A DNA stretch of 64,000 bases, from positions 682,001 to 746,000 of the forward strand of contig MCGT01000008.1 in assembly GCA_002104935.1 (NCBI GenBank). The letters run 5' to 3'. The number at the start of each line of letters is the position of its first letter. Within the stretch, counting starts at the first letter, position 1. Shown one piece after another: positions 21,630-32,200 of the stretch. The notes below the pieces were generated by a model. That model was not told where the DNA came from and did no database searches. It saw only the letters and a list, made by a program, of their open reading frames with translations. Made by a program: the position numbers and the translations under genes. This DNA is from Hesseltinella vesiculosa. Lineage: Eukaryota > Mucoromycota > Mucoromycetes > Mucorales > Cunninghamellaceae.

Positions 21630-24600
21630 ATGACTATTGAAGTGTTTGAATTCAAAAGCTTAGAATATGAGCGTATTGAAGAACGTAGTGTTCAGGACGA
21701 AGACGACGAAGATCCTTGTAGGTGATTGATCTTTGGCATGAACAAAGAGCGGATGACTCACACATGACATTTACCCCTTGGTAGCGCCGAAAAGACAACG
21801 AACTGGGAGGTCGCGCTCGACAGCCAAAAGAAAACAAAATGTCGACGAGAAAATGATGAAGCAAGGGGCACGTGACGAATTCAATGCCAGTGTGAATCAA
21901 CGACGAGAGGATCAACCTCCGTGCCCAACATGCATGGCAGCCGCCGCGATCCTTGACCAAACTGGAGAAACAGAAGCCGCCAACGCTCGCCGGGCCCAAG
22001 CCAGAACCCACTCAAGATCATCAAGTAGCCAATGTCCGGACCACAAGGACCGACAACGAGTCCACAGCAAATCAACGCTCGGTGGTGTGACCAAATCCTA
22101 TACCCTGAAACACGGACTAAAAAACCTGATCAGGCACCCGGACTCCGCCGGCTCCAGCCTTGACGAATCCACCAAGACCAAGCTTATTGAGGCGGTCGAA
22201 AAAGTGGTTGACTTCAACACTGACATGACGATCAAAGCACACCTGTTCGCCAGATATTTCCTTACGACCGAACTTCACCAGCCTCAGCCCTCCCTGCCTG
22301 CCGCAATTTTCACGCAAATCTTCTTCACATAGATATTTCAGCTGCTCCTAGGGAAACCCATCACCAACAAAGCCACGCTGACTGCTGATTTTCGTGCCAA
22401 GCTCGAAACTAGCTTCCAGCAATTTCAAGGTAAAAAACGTATTATGTGCTCAGTCCTGGTGCTCACTTTTTATTTTCTCCGCAGCTGTCTATGGCCCAAA
22501 AGACGACAGTGACAGGCCCATCCCTTTTTGTAAGCCAGTCACTTCCACCTGTGGCAGACCAAATGTGGTGTTTTCACACGTCACGAATTCAACTGCTGTG
22601 GAATGTGCTACATGCTTCAAGAACCATGTGATCGAAGGATTTGAGGGCTTTACTACGACCTTCCTTGAAGCAGATCTCCTTCGGCGAATGCCAGTAAGCA
22701 TGGATAACTTTGATAGAAAGAGAGCACTCACCTTGTTTTATTTATAGGAGCTGAAGCGCGGGCACGGTCATGCCTATGTTGTCTACATGTATGCAGTCAT
22801 CGCCAACGACCCTAGCTTCCCCCCAGAATGGCCCACATTCAAGCATGTGAACGACGATCTGGAGAAGAAGGTCAAGGAATGTGCCACCAGCATTGTCCAG
22901 GACTTCCGGGCCATGATCGAGCCAGCCCTAACCAAAGTCGAACATGAATTACAAGAAGCATCATCAAGACGGGAGGAAGCCGCCAGGCGTCGACGATTTA
23001 CCTCTCCACACCAAGCCGCTGTAGCGTCGTCATCGACCTCTGCGGCTGCGCTCTCCGTCAGCTCACCTTCATCCTCAGCGACTGGGCCATCTACGCCTTT
23101 ACTCGGAGAACAAGACACGGCCTCGGAAATGTCTGTCGATGCGGCTACTGATGATCAAACCGTCGGGACCCTGGGTCTGTCGAATGTGAATCTCGAGGCT
23201 GCTGACCCTGACCTGCCTGACGTGACAACGTCCCGAATCACGATTTCAACAGCCACTCTCACCCGATTTCCACATCTGTTTTTGCCTGCCATTGCGACAA
23301 TGCTACAACGCCTCGAGGATTGGAACGCCGGCGATGAGTTACATGCTCCTTCTTCCCCACAAACCACTGCGCTTATCCCCTGGGTACGCCATTTCTTATC
23401 CAACGTCCCAGAATGGCATTTGATCAGGCCGCAGAAGCGATCCCGTTTAGTGTACGCAGTGACGAATATTATCAACGGTGATGCTTCCTTTGATTCCTCC
23501 CGCATGCCAGCGATTTTCAGTTCCAGTACGATTGCATCCATCCAAAGTCAAATTACACTTGCGAAAGAGGAGATCGCTGCCGGAACGTTTGCCCCTCCTA
23601 CGGTCTTCATCAAGCCATCTTCCCGCCTCTTCACAATCATGCCGGTGCCATCATTCAAGCGCCGTTATGCGAGATTCGACCCACAAAGCCTAAAAACACT
23701 GCTGCTGCACTTTGAGTTGACGGACCTCATACCAACGGCAACTTCCGATACAAACCCCACTGGTGGCCCTACCGTGTCCGACCCGATGTTTTCATTTTTG
23801 GATTTCACGAAGCTGCGAAAGTAAGTAGGAAGTGAAAAACAAAAAAAAAAAAAAGCAAACGTGTGTTTTTTTTCGCCTAGACACGGCGTGTTCGAGAACA
23901 CATTCCAGACAGATGGTTATGCTACCTCCTTTACCTTTAAAAAGGCCAAAGGCACGGCACTACCAAGGTTTTTGACCACAGAGGACATTGAGACGCAAGA
24001 TCTGGCTGGCTGCAAAGTGTGGGGCGTGGACCCAGGCGTCAATGAAGTTTTTGTTACTGTTGATGGCTGTTCAACTGATATCTATGACGACGACCCCACC
24101 AATACAGCGCCCGGTACCCGCCATCAAATTCGGAAATTTAGTGCAAATGAATACTACGACAAGGCTGGGTTCAACCGCACCAATGCCAAGATATCAAAAC
24201 GAACCACCGAAGACAGCATAGACCAATTAGCTACGTCTATTCCGAGCCCATGTACGTTGCACTTGGGAAACCTCGATCGGAACATCAAAGCTGTCCTGGT
24301 ATCACAAAATCAGCTCTGCGAGTTTTATGGCAAGCTGCTGCCCAGCCTCCGTTTTCTGAACTACCGTGGCCGCCAAAAAATGGACGAAGAAATGATCAAA
24401 ATACTCCTGTCCGGTGGTGAAAAGTATAGCAGCACAAATCAAGCCCAAAACCGTGCCAGCCTGGTCCCTGAGCATGGCCAAGACCAAGAGTCTCGCTGGT
24501 TGGAACCCGCGGAAGTCACAATGAACATCGATGCTGATGATTTGGCAACAAGCAATAACAGCCCGCCTCTAGCCCCGGCCGCGACAACCACGACTCCCCA

Positions 24601-25563
24601 CCTACCCTCGCATCACCAGCAAGTGGGATGGCAGTTGCAACAGCGACACCAATAAGTGATGGGCTCCCAGCCATTTCCCTTGCCATTCAAACGGCCGCCT
24701 CTGTAAACCATAGGGATTGGCCGGCAGCATCCAGCCCCAGCCATGCTACACCCATCCGTTTCAATTTCCGTGGCAAACACAGCAGCCAACATCGCGATTG
24801 CGATCGGTACAACTGGTGCGTCCGCTAGTGTCCACCCCAACCAGCCCTCAGCTACGGTTCGTCATCCTCAACAACCAGCTGCCACCATACAAACAACGGC
24901 CCCTCCACCATCGCGCCCTCCACCAACACCAATGCGGTCTCCACTAACACCAACACCAACACCAACACCAACACCAGTGTTCTCTCCACCAACACACTCT
25001 CCTCCGTCTGTGGCTAATGCAGTCGAAGTCACCAAAAAGTAAGTACCTGTTTTATCGCTGTCATGATTAGATACAACACTCCCTAAAACATGCTGATGAT
25101 GTTTTTTTTTAGCCCTTGGCGCCCCCTCCCAGGCGTCCCAACACCCCGTGAAACCGTGACCATTGTGTGTGTTGGCAACGGAGAATTCGGCCGCAAAAAC
25201 TTCCGCGGAAAACCAACTGGGCTGGCCACCCGCTTTCGCAAACTTGTCCAGCGTGCTGACCGCGCCGACCGCCTGGTGCTCGTGTCTGTGGACGAGCGAT
25301 GGACATCAAGGGTGTGCTCAAAGTGCGGACACCAAAGCTGCCAACCCATGCTGCTCAACTCGACGTCAAAATTGCACCCGGTGACAACCTGTTCAACTTG
25401 CTCATCGGTGTGGCAACGAGACATCAATGCAGCCAGAAACATCCGCGCTTTGGCCTTGATGTCCATCAACGGTGATCCTCGTCCCATTGTCTTGGACCAA
25501 AAGGTCGATGCCTCCTCTCTCGCTGCCGCTGCCTCACCAACAAGGGCTGAAACTGACCATTGA
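21630..25563 (+). CDS. Fanzor: eukaryotic TnpB-like RNA-guided nuclease, with one in-frame stop
   Basis: Homologue of IS605 TnpB, the OMEGA RNA-guided endonuclease family. Seven exons (21630-21717, 21785-22429, 22485-22693, 22748-23820, 23881-24622, 24728-25038, 25113-25563) join in frame to 1172 codons. Catalytic signature in order: RuvC-I GCKVWGVDPGVNEVFV with Asp722, a Fanzor-type VCVGNGEFG segment, VSVDERWTSRVC with Glu1084, a zinc ribbon (CSKCG and CSTC), and RuvC-III QRDINAARNI with Asp1126. SPKRQR plus STAKRKQ near the N-terminus resembles a nuclear localisation signal. Length, introns and the VDE-x-TS motif point to the Fanzor1 type. Codon 212 (22330-22332) is TAG, with no GT donor nearby to splice it out, so the copy may be inactive, read through, or an assembly error. 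The 24623-24727 intron is weakly supported (donor GTGGGA). Base composition is more GC-rich than the recombinase gene beside it. Confidence 0.9.
24550..25038 (+). repeat. Low-complexity Pro/Thr/Ala linker inside the Fanzor gene
   Basis: Between RuvC-I and the rest of the nuclease lies a long P/T/A/Q-rich insert, ending in an ACACCA tandem (about 24940-24980) coding alternating Pro-Thr. Two TAA codons (24653-24655 and about 24704) fall in the main frame and are avoided only if the proposed 105-bp intron is real. Such linkers tolerate indels, so frame damage here would be easy to acquire. Confidence 0.65.
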
Positions 25564-26935
25564 CCCCTGGTGCTCTTGTTGTGACCCTCCCCACCCCCCA
25601 CCATGTCGCATAGCAAAAATGCGATCGTTAACAGCTTTCGTAAGTGAAAAAAAGAGAGAATGGAACAATGGTCTCACTGCTTCATTGATATCCTTTCCTG
25701 CGATAATTTTATATCATCCACAATGTCATTTATTTCTTTTCATGGTCAAAAGTCCCGGCCATGATGGATTGTATGTGTGGTGGATGTAATTATTGCCAAT
25801 CAAGTAATACAAGGAGAGAGTGGAAGGGAAAAAAGCCGCTCACAAAAATTTCTTGGTTTCCGGGAAACTGTGCGTGTCATACTCGATATTTGACACTTGC
25901 GTGCGCGAGCTGCTGATTCATTGACCATTTCCACCTTTAACATAATGTCTGTTTAAATGCGAAACTTCCTGTGTTCATTGGGACTGAGACAATACCCTGT
26001 AATCTTGGAGCGTGAGCAAACAAACCCACTCGGAGGCTATTACAAATCTAATGAATCGGAAATATTTCATTTTTATACCGTGCAAAAAGTAGATTATGAA
26101 TATTTCTTTGTGTTCCCTTTGGTATGAAGGTCAAGAAAAGAGAAAACAGACTCCTTATTCTTAATTCCTTTCCTTGGGTAGTTTCCAAATCAAACCATCA
26201 AATGGCATGAACTAATGAGAAGGTCAGACACCACCGATAGGTGTCATTTTTTAAAGAAAAGGGGAGATGGACCTTGTTTAATAACAAATTGCCCAGACCC
26301 TGGAAGACTGGGTGCATATGACGATTCAGGTGTTCACCAACTTCGGCCAAAATGTGTCTTATCAATATGTCACGATTATCGGATCTTGGATGACCTCCTG
26401 CCTCCTAACCAATCCCGTTCTGCCCCTTTTACATTGCTTGCCCTTTCTCCTTTTTGGCAAGTTCCACTCTCACAGAATAACAAGCATCATTCTCGTCACA
26501 CACTTGTAGATTTTCATCCATTCTAAGTAGCCTCTATTTTTGTTACTGTACTCTCTTCTATCTATATGATCACATCCATTTCAATTAAAGTATAATGCTT
26601 AGATTGTTCTGACTGACGTCGGCGACTTCAATGTTATATTTCTACTCGTTGTATCTTCCTGCTCCTGCTGCTCATCACGCCGTTTGCTGCACGCCAATGT
26701 GACTTTCTGATTTCCTCGTTTCGTGCCTTTATTTGTTAGTCCGGATATTTCCTTCACCATTCAATACTAACAAACTTAAACTTACTTTTTTTTTGGCTTG
26801 GGAGAAAATTACATTATTGCATTGATGAATCCTTGGATATAACAAATACAGGCTTATTTTTTTAGGAAATTACGGAAAATGTTTATAAAAGTCAATACGG
26901 CGGGGTCTAATGCAGCATCGGTTTGCCACATCGCT
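25564..26935. other. Fanzor 3' flank and intergenic DNA
   Basis: No protein gene. In TnpB and Fanzor systems the guide RNA is usually read from the 3' end of the nuclease gene and beyond, so the first few hundred bases are the candidate guide-RNA region. A motif GACTGAGACAATACCCT at 25982-25998 resembles the GACTGAGAC and AATACCCT found past the recombinase. Beyond about 26100 nothing is recognised until the next gene. Confidence 0.45.
25606..25624 (+). ncRNA. Candidate structured element of a Fanzor guide RNA
   Basis: A perfect 6-bp stem TCGCAT/ATGCGA closes a 7-base AGCAAAA loop, starting 43 bp after the Fanzor stop codon. Position fits where the OMEGA RNA scaffold of TnpB-like nucleases normally lies. 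A stem of this size can arise by chance, so the call rests mainly on context. Confidence 0.3.
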
Positions 26936-27826
26936 ATGAAGTATCTGCTGGGAACTCTCGTGTTTATTTTCTGCCACCACTATCTACTCTCATACTTTGG
27001 CGTTTACGCCGATGATTGTGCCTCAACTCTCAATGTAACGACTATATATACCACACCCTTGGTAACTCAAACGCTTACTAACACGACACAAACCGTAACA
27101 AGTTATACCTATACCGAAACAGCTCTGGTTACGAGCGTAGTGCAGGCACAGACCGCTATCACAAACAATTTAACGACAACTACAGCCTTGGTTACCACTG
27201 TTCCAACGGCCGTCGCCAACACCACTGTGCCCATGTATACAGCAACAGACACGACCTATGCCACAGTAACAGATTACACAGCTTCCGTCAATGCCACTAG
27301 CACAAGTACCCAAATTTCCACTGCATCTTTCATGTCAACCCTAACCACAACAGTGGGTACCACCGTAGCTTCAACTAGTACAGACATAGAAACTTCAACC
27401 AACGTGCACATGAGTTTGTCATATGCAACGGCATATTCTCTCACTGTTTCTACAGTTAACGTGTCCAGCTGCAGTATTGTCCTTTCTAGATTCTTTTGTC
27501 GTGGGGTCACAGCAGATCTTAATCACTACGTCTATGAGATGACAAATGGGTTTTATAGCATCGATTCATGTGCGAGTTATTGTGTAGGAAAGTATGGGAC
27601 TGGAACTTGGTCAATGGTGCAAACAAATTCGGCCGCCGCAAATCTGAAGTGCCAATGTGCAAGTGGAACGTATGGAACTGCCCCTGATCCCAGTTACCCG
27701 TGCATTAACAACCCTTATGGTCCTGGTATGACTGGCCAAGAAGGAACTACTGGTTGGACCACGGGCAGTCCAACTACTGGAGGATCATTTTGGGCAACAC
27801 AGGGCAATACCACTGGAGCGTGCTAA
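26936..27826 (+). CDS. Secreted Thr-rich protein with Cys-rich (WSC-like) C-terminal domain
   Basis: Predicted extracellular or cell-wall protein of 296 residues. A hydrophobic N-terminus (MKYLLGTLVFIF and on to FGVYA) is a signal peptide. I chose the ATG at 26936 because the in-frame ATG at 26879 would put 19 polar residues before it. Residues about 30-185 are dominated by Thr, Val and Ser, an expected O-mannosylation region. The last 100 residues form a Cys-rich unit with about eight cysteines: RFFCRGVTADLNHYVYE, SIDSCASYCVGKYGTGTWS and LKCQCASGTYG. This resembles a WSC or similar carbohydrate-binding module, but the match is loose. A Gly/Thr-rich tail ends in GAC. There is no clear GPI signal. 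Single exon. Function unknown; wall or adhesion role inferred. Confidence 0.7.
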   Translation: MKYLLGTLVFIFCHHYLLSYFGVYADDCASTLNVTTIYTTPLVTQTLTNTTQTVTSYTYTETALVTSVVQAQTAITNNLTTTTALVTTVPTAVANTTVPMYTATDTTYATVTDYTASVNATSTSTQISTASFMSTLTTTVGTTVASTSTDIETSTNVHMSLSYATAYSLTVSTVNVSSCSIVLSRFFCRGVTADLNHYVYEMTNGFYSIDSCASYCVGKYGTGTWSMVQTNSAAANLKCQCASGTYGTAPDPSYPCINNPYGPGMTGQEGTTGWTTGSPTTGGSFWATQGNTTGAC

Positions 27827-29270
27827 AGTTAGCAAGCAATTCATTGATTTGAGCATATAAAAAGTAAACTCGTACGTATTACTCCCAATATATATCCAAA
27901 AAAAAAAAACGCTGTGTACCGGTAAGTGACTGGAGACATGGTGGGCGATAGATGTTTTTAAATAGTTGGCGACTGAGACAATAGCTTAAGGAGGCACCAG
28001 CAGCGGACGGAGACCGGATCATTTTTTCCTTTGTGAGCACCCTTCCGCAACCACCTTTTTTACCTTTTAGCTAAACTAGTCAGCATAAATACCATAGAAA
28101 CTCTCTATGACAGTCAAGAATGTCCTCTTGTATAGAATGAGCTATGGGCATATGAAATATATAATCATGCACCAGTACCGGTGTTTTGTCCGGGTAGTTT
28201 TTGGGTGACGCAATTAAGAAAAATATATATATAACAACCTTTTATTTAACGTTAGTGCACTATTAGGGAAAACGAAAAAGAAGGAGGTTCCTAGTATTCA
28301 GGTAATTTAGGTACTGTATTTGTGGGCTTACTAGATGTAAAGGCACACACGGTAATTATGCCAGTAGTCTGCAAGAATTAAACAAAGCCGAAAGAGAGGC
28401 GACCAAAGAACAGGGATAGAGAGTAAGAACGCGTACGCTTCCGTCTACTGCAATCCAGAGCTAATTTATTCAAAGAGTCTGTCCTGCTAAATATACGATA
28501 CGACCAGCTTGTGGATATTGTCATGGACACCCTTTGTGGCAAAGACCTTTGGATCCATGGGATATTGCGATTGATACTTCAATCATGTCTGAACGTCCTC
28601 CACTGTTCGTTTAATCTTGGGTTTTCAGGGCGTCCCAGCATACCATAACCCTTTTAACGAACTCTGTAAAATTGTGCGCAGTTTGGTACATTTTCGGAAA
28701 CAGCAATGAAGTTGATTTTGGACGCCACATATTGAAACAAGCCCAAACCGTGGAGCATCAATATTCAATCAAATGCTATTTGTTTTCAGGTAAAGCGATT
28801 GTTTTTAATATTCTAATAGGGTAAATAATTGATTTTACATGTATTTTACATGTATTTGATTTACTTTCTCGTGCGGTTCGGCTGGTTTGCCCGCTCAAAA
28901 AATTAATCAATTTCCGTCTACAGATGGTGGAAATCCGGGGTAGGTGTCAACACGTCAGTAACCCACCTACCTAATATAATGGTATGACACCAGCTCGTCT
29001 CAATTAGTGCTCAGAAGCATTTAATTCATCATGACAAACACATTCCGTATCATAAGGAAGCATTCATTCGTAGTTTTCTCATAACTTAACATTAGCTTTG
29101 AATGAAAGGGCAGGAATGAGGAAGTCTCCGATTAAATTACTTCAGGTTAACAGACGGTCGTAATCATGACATTCCTTTGAAAAGACTTTTTTCTTTATAA
29201 AAAAAATATGTTTAATAGAATACTGGGATATTGAGAATAGCGAACCTTATATTGCGTATAACTTAGCTCA
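27827..29270. other. Intergenic DNA between two secreted-protein genes
   Basis: No gene recognised. It includes GACTGAGACAATA at 27971-27983 (the same 13 bases as at 25982), an inverted-repeat-family fragment at 28858-28936, and the promoter of the large repeat protein. Confidence 0.45.
28858..28936 (+). mobile_element. Fragment of the inverted-repeat element terminus
   Basis: Reads GATTTACTTTCTCGTGCGGTT, GCTGGTTTGCCCGCT, then TTTCCGTC...GATGGTGGAAATCC, matching the right terminus of the 5.8-7.1 kb element with a small deletion. The end palindrome is retained in altered form. Confidence 0.6.
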
Positions 29271-32200
29271 ATGAAGTTGGCATTGGCAGCATACGCTGCA
29301 ATAATACTTCAGGTACTCTCGCTGTTTCACTTTGCAAATGCGCACCAAAGAGATAGTGGCGACTTAAAAAATGTCAAGGATATAACAAAGACTATCACGA
29401 TTTGCAGTTTTCCAAACAATCAAATTGGAACTTACACAAAAATCGTAAATTTCACGCCAATGATCACTACGACCGGTCCCAGACCAGGCACATCAACCAT
29501 CATTCTTGATGGTGCTGCCGTGGGTATTATCATTACCGTACAAGGTGGATATACTACCACAGTTCCCGGTAAAGCTCCTGGAACAGTTACTGCTACGTAT
29601 CCTGATGGTTTCGTTGTAACTGTAACCGTGCCCACCATGCAGTCGAGTACAGTTCCTGGGAGGGTACCTGGAACAACAACTGTCACAAAACCCAACGGAG
29701 AAATTGTAGAAATTGTCACCACACCAACAATCCAATCAAACACAGTGCCTGGCAGAATTCCAGGAACAACCACTGTCACAAAGCCCGACGGTGAGATTTT
29801 CGAAATTGTCACCACACCAACAGTCCAGTCAAGTACTGTTCCTGGCAAAATTCCCGGTACAACTACTGTCACAAAGCCGAACGGTGAAATTGTTGAGTTT
29901 GTCACTACCCCATCAATCCAGCTGACTACCGTACCTGGTAAAATTCCTGGTACAACCACTGTCACCAACCCTAATGGTGAGATTGTTCAAATTGTCACAA
30001 TGCCAACAATCCAGTCAAGCACTGTGCCCGGCAAGATTCCTGGAACAACAACTGTCACCAAGCCTGATGGTGAAATTGTCGAAATTGTCACCACACCTGT
30101 CATGCAGTCAAGTACTGTACCTGGCAAGATTGCTGGGACAACGATTGTCACAAAACCTAATGGTGAAATCGTCGAAATTGTTACCACACCAGTGATTCAA
30201 TCAAGCACTGTGCCAGGGAAAATCCCTGGAACGACAACCGTTACAAAGCCTGATGGCGAAATTGTCGAAATTGTTACCACACCAGTCATTCAATCAAGCA
30301 CTGTCCCTGGAAAGATTCCTGGAACGACAATTGTCACCAAACCCAATGGTGAAGTCATCGAAATCGTTACCACACCTACAATCCAGTCAATCACCATACC
30401 TGGAAAAATTCCCGGAACGACAACCGTTACAAGACCTGATGGTGAAATCGTCGAAATTGTTACCACACCAGTCATTCAATCAAGCACCGTCCCTGGAAAG
30501 ATTCCTGGAACGACAGTTGTCACCAAGCCCGATGGTGAAATTGTCGAAATTGTCACCGTGCCAATTATCCAGTCAAACACTATACCTGGCAAGATCCCTG
30601 GTACTACCACCATCACCAAGCCCAATGGCGAGATAATTGAAATTGTTACAACAGCAACAGTACAGCGAAGTACTGCTCCTGGTGATGCTCCTGGAACTAT
30701 TACATCGACCATGCCTGATGGGGAAGTTGTGGAAATTATTACCCAACCAAGAACACAATCAAGCACAGTCTCAGGGCATATTCCTGGAACAACAACAATC
30801 ACTAAGCCCGATGGTGAAATTGTGGAAATCGTCACTACTCCAATAACAGTAACATCCACTGTTCCTGGGAGCATACCCGGCACAGTAACTGTGACCTACC
30901 CCGACGGTCATGTCGATGTTACTATCACAACACCCACACCTGGCACTGTAACCGTGCCAGGCAATATTCCTGGCACAACTACCGCCACTTACCCCGACGG
31001 CCATATTGTTGTTACTATCACTACGCCTACCATTGCTACAACCACTGTACCTGGGAACATCCCTGGTACAACCACTGCTACTTACCCTGATGGCCATATT
31101 GTTGTAACAGTGACCACTCCAACCGCTGGAAAAACCACTGTGCCGGGCAGCATTCCAGGCACAACCACCGTTACCTACCCCGATGGTCATATTGAAGTAA
31201 CTGTCACCAACGCTACACCTGTCACCACCACTGTTCCCGGGAGCGTACCCGGCACAACAACTGTGACCTACCCCGACGGTCATATCGTTGTTAGTATCAC
31301 AACACCCACACCTGGCACTGTAACCGTGCCAGGCAATATTCCTGGCACAACTACCGCCACTTACCCCGACGGCCATATTGTTGTTACTATCACTACGCCT
31401 ACCATTGCTACAACCACTGTACCTGGGAACATCCCTGGTACAACCACTGCTACTTACCCTGATGGCCATATTGTTGTAACAGTGACCACTCCAACCGCTG
31501 GAAAAACCACTGTGCCGGGCAGCATTCCAGGCACAACCACCGTTACCTACCCCGATGGTCATATTGAAGTAACTGTCACCAACGCTACACCTGTCACCAC
31601 CACTGTTCCCGGGAGCGTACCCGGCACAACAACTGTGACCTACCCCGACGGTCATATCGTTGTTAGTATCACAACACCCACACCTGGCACTGTAACCGTG
31701 CCAGGCAATATTCCTGGCACAACTACCGCCACTTACCCCGACGGCCATATTGTTGTCACCGTCACAACCCCTGCACCTGCCACCACCACTGTACCTGGAA
31801 GCATCCCTGGCACAACCACCGTTACCTACCCCGATGGCCATGTCGTTGTTACTGTAACCTCTCCTGAACCTGCCACCACTACTGTGCCAGGTAGCATCCC
31901 TGGCACGACCACTGCTACCTACCCCGATGGTCATGTTGTGGTCACCGTCACCACTCCTGCACCTGCCACCACCACTGTACCTGGCAGCATCCCTGGCACA
32001 ACCACTGCTACTTACCCCGATGGTCACGTCGTTGTTACTGTCACAACGCCTACCGCTGGCACTGTAACCGTTCCTGGCAGCATTCCTGGCACAACCACTG
32101 CTACTTACCCCGATGGTCACGTCGTTGTCACTGTCACAACGCCTACCGCTGGCACTGTAACCGTTCCTGGCAGCATTCCTGGCACAACCACTGCTACTTA

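Noticed and set aside
22242..22345. Intron removing the Fanzor in-frame TAG
   Set aside because: The only upstream GT (in CCTGTTCGC) is a poor donor, and removing it would delete conserved-looking coding sequence. A stop codon is the simpler reading.
21630..25563. Bacterial IS605 TnpB contamination
   Set aside because: The gene has multiple fungal-type introns, a nuclear-localisation-like N-terminus and Fanzor-type VDE-x-TS spacing, in a fungal context.
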